Assembly: GCA_014529385.2 (NCBI GenBank)
Contig: CM043966.1
Coordinates: 103,489,087-103,553,086 of the forward strand
Direction: 5' to 3'
Source of the DNA: Adiantum capillus-veneris
Lineage: Eukaryota > Streptophyta > Polypodiopsida > Polypodiales > Pteridaceae
DNA length: 64,000 bases
Numbering within the stretch: position 1 is the first letter of the stretch; each line of letters starts with the position of its first letter. The position numbers and the translations under genes were made by a program. Under the pieces are notes generated by a model that worked only from the letters and a program-made list of their open reading frames with translations, made no database searches and had not been told where the DNA came from. Shown piece after piece: positions 57,009 through 64,000 of this stretch.

Positions 57009-58417
57009 ATGGCATCTCAAAGGAATCAGACCAGTCAGGAAGAAGCTTCAAGTATATCCACAGATATTACAAGAGACCAAATTCGGATCCATTTGATTGG
57101 ATACTACAAAGGACTGCCATGCTATGAGGATGTCAATCGGAATTTGTACATCAAGACAAAGAAAGATACAGAGGAAACTCGGACATCTCAATATGTGGAA
57201 GTTGAAACAGCAAAAAAGTACTACACCCACATCCAAATTTCATGGAAGACTGTCTGGGATCAATTTACATGAGGCACGGAAAATACATCGACAATGAGAT
57301 AGAAATGTTGTAGAAGAATCAACTTACAGAACTCTACGCATATCCTCCATGTATTTTTCTGTACAAAGCACAAGATGGAAAACAGAAATTTGGTACCCTC
57401 TATGGAGATGAAGACGGTCGATACTACAGGACTGTCACAAGTCATGAAGTTCCTGTAGTAGAAAAAAATCATTACTTTACAGCAGAAGCGTTTGGCTCAA
57501 GAGAAGAAGAATACATGTCTAAAGGTGGTAATGTATACCATCTCGTCATGGGTTTACCTCTAACTACGCACTTGGAAGAATTGACACCTACGGCTGTCAC
57601 TACACAAACGAGTGACACACCACATGACACACGACAAGGCACAACACAAGACACAACATGGAAAGACACAACACAAGTCTCGCGCACTGCACCAGCACAA
57701 GAGGTACCAGCTATGAAGATAGCCCAACTTCAAAAAGAACTAGCTTGGTCTCAAGAGCTACTTAACAAAGCACAAGAAGTCATATTATCAGGCATTGAAC
57801 AAATGCTAACATCATATATGGAACACTCTCGGATGGGGGGAGTTCAAACTCAACAAAGAGACCCTATATCTTCAAGAGTGGGATTCAGAAGTCCAGCTTT
57901 ACAAGAAGCAGTGTCCTTTTCAAGAGTCCAAGTGGAATTTCAAGAAGCATTGGAAGATGCCGAGCTAGAGGAGAGACCAATGGAAATTCACAATGCCCAA
58001 TGTAGAAGGTCAAGTCAAGATGTCATTGTGGTCGACAAATACTATAGGCACTATGAAATAGCCGATGTGAAAAATATGGATGGGTTTAGCAATTGTGGGC
58101 AACCTGTAAGTCACATACTTGGACCCTGTCCAAAAGCACCATCAAGGGAAACGGAAAACAAAGATTCGGTTCAATCTTCACCCTCAGTTGAGAACTTGCC
58201 AAAATCAACTCGGAAACATAGCCCTAAGGCTATGCAGAAGCCCCACATCAAAGACCATATACTGATGGAGGAGTTAGCATTGCAACTGCTAGAAAGCATG
58301 GATAGTGATTTGATGTCTTGGTTGCTTCCTATCCTCACACAGACTCTCAAGTCAACCTACCACCACATCTACCACTCAACTCCTACTCTCTACACCACAA
58401 CCTACTACTACCTTTGA
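57009..58417 (+). pseudogene. gag-like frame, copy 2, broken
   Basis: Begins MASQRNQTSQEEAS as in copy 1. A one-base deletion near 57216 and a TAG near 57310 break the first part. The frame is open from 57477 and reads past the site where copy 1 has TAA. At 58312 the coding sequence stops matching copy 1 and enters the inverted leader segment, which adds an unrelated tail rich in T, Y and H before TGA at 58415-58417. The knuckle and protease-like parts are therefore missing from this copy. Confidence 0.8.
58312..58412 (-). repeat. inverted copy of own leader segment inside gag
   Basis: Reverse complement of 54075-54175 with 3 differences in 101 bp. It marks the switch from sequence like copy 1 to sequence of a diverged relative. 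Confidence 0.95.
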
Positions 58418-58863
58418 AGGCTTCACCTCAAAATGCTAGAAATGCTTGCAGATGTCATCATTGGACATTAGTGGTTAGACCAACACAAGGCCTACAAAGA
58501 AGATACAATGCTAATACTCTCTTCTCCAAGAGGTAGCCAACAACAGTTACAGGTATCATTAATGCTACTGGAATCAAAGTTGTAAAAGTCATAGGAATCA
58601 AAGACAGATCTTACAGACAAAGGTAAAGCCAAAATGGAATTTCCACCGACTAGCAAAGAAGATGTGACAGCATATGCCTCTACATCAAAGAACCCTCATG
58701 GATCAGCTTCTTTTAGCAATTCCGGCTTTCAAAACTTAAATTCAATTGCTGACCCAATTGAAACCTCTAAGGAGACACCCAAAAAAGCAAAGATATTTTA
58801 GCCAAAGTACTCAAGAAAGCAAAGGAAAGTCAACCAACTGCTTGTTTTGAGCAGTTTAGTAAA
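58418..58863 (+). other. diverged internal region, copy 2
   Basis: Only short matches to copy 1 (for example AAAGCCAAAATG at 58625) remain. Coding remnants are interrupted. Confidence 0.45.
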
Positions 58864-59529
58864 GTGAATGATCCGGTTTGGATTAAAGACAAGAAATCAA
58901 CACTAAAAGACAAACACATGGGATGGATAGCATCACAATGGAGCTTGAAAGAACAGGAGTACTATAAAAGTAACAGACAGATATGGGTACCAAAACCGCA
59001 AGTTAGGGCATATGAAGTAACTTCAAGTCCCTCCCAAGAAAGAAGTCCCACAAGGTATCAACCTCGACAATATCCTAGGATACCTAAGAAGCAGGTATGC
59101 AATAGAACAAAATTGAAAGATGCTAAAGTCTACCACAGCTTCCAAGAGGATACATTAAAAAAAAGGATCTCAAAGAATGTTCCTCTTAGACAAGAATTCT
59201 GCATAGGATATACAAAGATTTGGCTACCAGACAATTGCAAGCCAACTGTAACTACACTAGACCTACATGAAGATCTCAAGAACTCAACAAGACCTAGAGC
59301 TCAACAAATTCGGCAAGGGAGATACAAAGGTCATCAAGAGATTTGGATTCCTAAGTCTTCCAATGCTCCTAGCCAAAACCCAAATGCCAACAATGAACAA
59401 AGGCCTACAACGACATCAAAGACTCCTATCAATAGGTCTAATTGGAGAATCAAACAGATAATGGTGTCTTCACAGTCAAAGAAGGACAACCCAACCAATG
59501 TGAATGTAGATTCAAAGATGATAAAATAG
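58864..59529 (+). CDS. 3' frame with IWxPK repeats, copy 2
   Basis: An open frame of 221 codons. It has DPVWIKDKKS, KHMGWIASQWSLKEQEYY, then three segments of the form ...IWVPK (about 58981), ...IWLP (59215) and GHQEIWIPK (59330), and is basic overall. In the next stretch after TAG 59527 the frame reads KPSMPTWSFSNPLFED, matching the end of the copy 1 frame. DNA identity with copy 1 is low but blocks are shared. I know no function. Repeated Trp-Pro-Lys units suggest a binding array, which is inference only. Confidence 0.5.
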   Translation: MNDPVWIKDKKSTLKDKHMGWIASQWSLKEQEYYKSNRQIWVPKPQVRAYEVTSSPSQERSPTRYQPRQYPRIPKKQVCNRTKLKDAKVYHSFQEDTLKKRISKNVPLRQEFCIGYTKIWLPDNCKPTVTTLDLHEDLKNSTRPRAQQIRQGRYKGHQEIWIPKSSNAPSQNPNANNEQRPTTTSKTPINRSNWRIKQIMVSSQSKKDNPTNVNVDSKMIK

Positions 59530-59640
59530 GTATGGAAAAATAAACCTTCAATGCCAACTTGGTCCTTCAGTAATCCTCTTTTTGAGGATTCAAGCTTACT
59601 TTTACCTAAAGAAATGTTTGTAGTAAGCTCAAGAATGTAA

Positions 59641-60640
59641 AAAGTCAAGTCGCCACTCTTTGGCATAGTCAGAGTTGGGCTATTGAGACATCAAATGAGC
59701 AAAGCATTAGTCCCAAAGATTCAATTCATATTAAACTCTGTGCTAAGAGTCGTAGTTATTAGGCTTACACTCAAGCTGGAAGAATTGAGCATATCTAAGT
59801 CATGTCGCTCATGCTAGATGTGATGAGCATGAGAGTCAAAGTCTACTAACTTACAATTGGTGGAGTGTCATATTTTCCTACACTCACGCACAATGCACAG
59901 TAAGATGAGAGTACATATCCTCGTCAACAAAAACCATTCCTAAAGGGGTGCTAGCTTGCAAAGCCATGTCATATGCTTTTATAGCTACACCATATTTTTA
60001 AAGAACCCCTATAAATCTTTCTTGCACAGCATAATGTTTCCCATGCATTTCTGTGTATGCATAAATAGGATGTTCCATCATTGGACATATGCATTAGAGA
60101 GTCTTTTTTCCTTCCACCTTTGCACCTTCAGTGGACTACAACAAGCAAGCGAATGTTCCATCATGCTACCCTTTCATATTTGCTACCTTTTTAATTCCAT
60201 ATCTATCATCAAATAATCCCTTCATTACTTTATTAATATTTCCCATGCTAATACGTACTCCAATAATGCACGTATCCCAACGACACATTTTCCCACTGGG
60301 TTTTTTCCCTTTGGTCATTTAGGTATTATACCCTAAGTTAGAACCTCATCATTCTATTTCCCTTGTACATACTTTTCATAAATAAAAAACAGCCTCATCA
60401 TTATGCTATTACATCGGAAACATACAACATCATCTCTCACAACAGACATATTTGGACCAATGAAGATGCTGCAAAAAATTAAACCTCACCAACAAATTCA
60501 AACACAGATGAAGATCATCAGCCCATCAACAACCATAAATCGTCAGTCAAATTCCATAAATATTGTCACGACAAGAAATCATCATATACCAAGTCCAAAT
60601 CCAATTTAAATCCAAATATAAGTCAAAAACCAAATGTCCT
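59641..60640 (+). other. 3' region of copy 2, truncated
   Basis: Shares GTCAAGTCGCCA and the TTTTCCCACTGGGTTTTTT block (60287) with copy 1. It then fades out near 60640 with no polypurine tract and no LTR. Confidence 0.55.
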
Positions 60641-60689
60641 CCATTATATACTTGGGTAACAAAACCATACCAAAGGTAGTGGTGGCTAG

Positions 60690-60905
60690 TCATTGGAGTG
60701 TGATTTTGTGATCAGTATTGCCTAAATAAGCAAATCAACAACAATTAGATGTGTTGTTTAAATCACCAAATTTGCACGCATGCTGCCTAAATTAGTGAAT
60801 TTTCACTATTAACTAGTGTTGCCTAAATAAAAAAATCTAGAAAACAATGAGCATATATACATTGCCTAAATCAATGAATTTGTGTGCACATGGCCAATGG
60901 ACTAG
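60690..60905 (-). repeat. inverted copy of the TTTAGGCA repeat cluster
   Basis: TGCCTAAAT motifs lie near 60718, 60785, 60822 and 60863, with the flank CATTGGAGTGTGATTTTGTGAT. They match the minus strand of 20580-21120, including GGCCAATGGAC against GTCCATTGGTC. Confidence 0.7.
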
Positions 60906-61204
60906 GCAAAGCAATAAAAAAACAAAACATTTACTACCTGTTTTATACCAATTTTCAGTAGGTTGGAGTACTAAAATATGTCAAATATTGACAAGTATCC
61001 CAAATCACCTAAGATCATGTGAATGGTGTATAATGTCATGAAAAATAATCTCAGTAGAAGCTCCAAACAATATAAGTACAAGCCATGATGATAGAGATAA
61101 TTGATTTTATAGCTTATAACACAATGCACTGAGTTGTACCTTCACACTAGCAGACGATGCCATGAATGATTGATACACGGAGTTTACATGATTTATCATC
61201 TAAT

Positions 61205-61400
61205 CTAGTTGAAAGTATGATAACCTTAGTAGGATTGCTAAAAATTAAGCCACATGTGTGGGCCATCAATAAATTTTCGATGGTGCTCTCATGAACGTAT
61301 ATGCAAAGAGTAGGCTCTAGAATACGTGTAGCATGAACTTAATTGGATTTATCATCCATTGCAATTAAAAGTATGATAAAATTAGTAGTATTGCTAAAAA
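61205..61400 (+). repeat. copy of the ~150 bp dispersed repeat
   Basis: Matches 13080-13395 through AGTATGATAACCTTAGTAG, TGGTGCTCTCATGAAC, ATATGCAAAGAGTAGGCTC and GTAGCATGAA. Confidence 0.75.
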
Positions 61401-63694
<2,294 letters not shown>

Positions 63695-63757
63695 GTGTGG
63701 GCTTATAATATTAAATTATGGATAGTGCTCTCATAAACTTATATGCAAAGAGAAGGC
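63695..63757 (+). repeat. partial copy of the ~150 bp dispersed repeat
   Basis: GTGCTCTCATAAACTTATATGCAAAGAGAAGGCTC matches the middle of the units at 13080 and 61205 and ends right at the LTR start. Confidence 0.65.
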
Positions 63758-63760
63758 TCT

Positions 63761-64000
63761 TGTCATAAAACCTAAAATCTAAATCTGCCAAATGATTTTC
63801 TCATGTTAACCTGATCATTTAATATGGGGAAGTACTAGTGGAGTAAAAGTTAGAATATTTGGAAGGCTGCCAGACCAGTCTCTGTAGGGATCCAAAAGAG
63901 AGAATATAGGGATCCAAAGGGGGGCAGTCTGCAAAAGAGCAATGTGCAGCACTGGAGCTTGAAAAACCTAAGGTTCAACTCCATTAAGACTTCCATAGGC
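63761..64000 (+). mobile_element. start of a chromovirus-type LTR, cut by window end
   Basis: Starts TGTCATAAAACC and matches the minus strand of 9590-9820, including TTTTCTCATGTTAACCTGAT, GGGATCCAAA and the ATTAAGACTTCC end block. It continues beyond the window. Confidence 0.75.

Larger units (their letters stand above)
44043..60640 (+). mobile_element. tandem non-autonomous LTR retrotransposon (LTR-internal-LTR-internal)
   Basis: LTR 1 (44043-45119), internal region 1, LTR 2 (52818-53883) and internal region 2 (to about 60640) share one orientation. No third LTR follows. The LTRs differ at about 3% of positions by hand count, plus one 11-bp indel. Each internal region has a leader with palindrome arrays, a gag-protease-like frame and a 3' frame with IWxPK motifs. 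There is no RT, RNase H or integrase, so mobility would depend on an autonomous partner. The arrangement is expected from recombination between LTRs of two related copies. Confidence 0.85.

Overview
The window looks like repeat-dense nuclear DNA of a land plant. It holds Ty3/gypsy and Ty1/copia remnants, LTRs with plant-type initiator-tRNA primer sites, short GT-AG introns, AT-rich spacers and many microsatellites. I see no convincing single-copy host gene, tRNA, rRNA or CRISPR array. A non-seed plant with a large genome (fern or lycophyte) is my guess; the sequence does not prove it.

Layout. 1-2.6 kb: 3' end of a Ty3/gypsy element (integrase tail, polypurine tract, 2.1 kb LTR). 3.4-5.9 kb: decayed gypsy pol on the minus strand, abutting a separate chromovirus-type LTR (5.9-7.4 kb). 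8.2-15.5 kb: a minus-strand chromovirus relic with 3' LTR, polypurine tract, integrase with chromodomain, primer site and truncated 5' LTR, but no reverse transcriptase. 16.3-22.0 kb: an LTR pair around 4.7 kb with no recognisable polyprotein. 23.1-35.7 kb: a 12.6 kb DNA transposon with 30-bp terminal inverted repeats (29/30 identical). 36-43.7 kb: heavily decayed gag-like, LINE-like and copia fragments. 44.0-60.6 kb: two copies of a non-autonomous LTR retrotransposon arranged LTR-internal-LTR-internal, the second without a 3' LTR. 60.6-64 kb: repeats, a 111-bp TC tract, GC-rich DNA, and the edge of another chromovirus-type LTR.

The most interesting part is the 12.6 kb transposon. It carries five spliced gene models: an unrecognised plus-strand gene; a minus-strand locus encoding a histone H3-like fold, an acidic tail and a Ulp1-type cysteine protease; a small coiled-coil gene; a second unrecognised plus-strand gene; and a minus-strand transposase-like gene. 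Between and within these genes lie four arrays of imperfect hairpins, about 100-126 bp apart, that share one core (ACCAAGCGAATAGG and its complement). All the genes are broken, and every in-frame stop I placed is one C-to-T step from a glutamine codon.

The second highlight is the 5' leader of the 44-60 kb retrotransposon. It carries a 22-bp palindrome (GACATCCTACG plus its reverse complement) six times in copy 1 and eight times in copy 2, at intervals of about 125, 285 and 443 bp. The LTR holds a half site of the same motif. Copy 2 is chimeric: its gag is cut by a 101-bp inverted piece of its own leader and then continues as a more divergent relative.

All calls come from reading and hand translation. 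No similarity search was run, and family names rest on remembered motif patterns.
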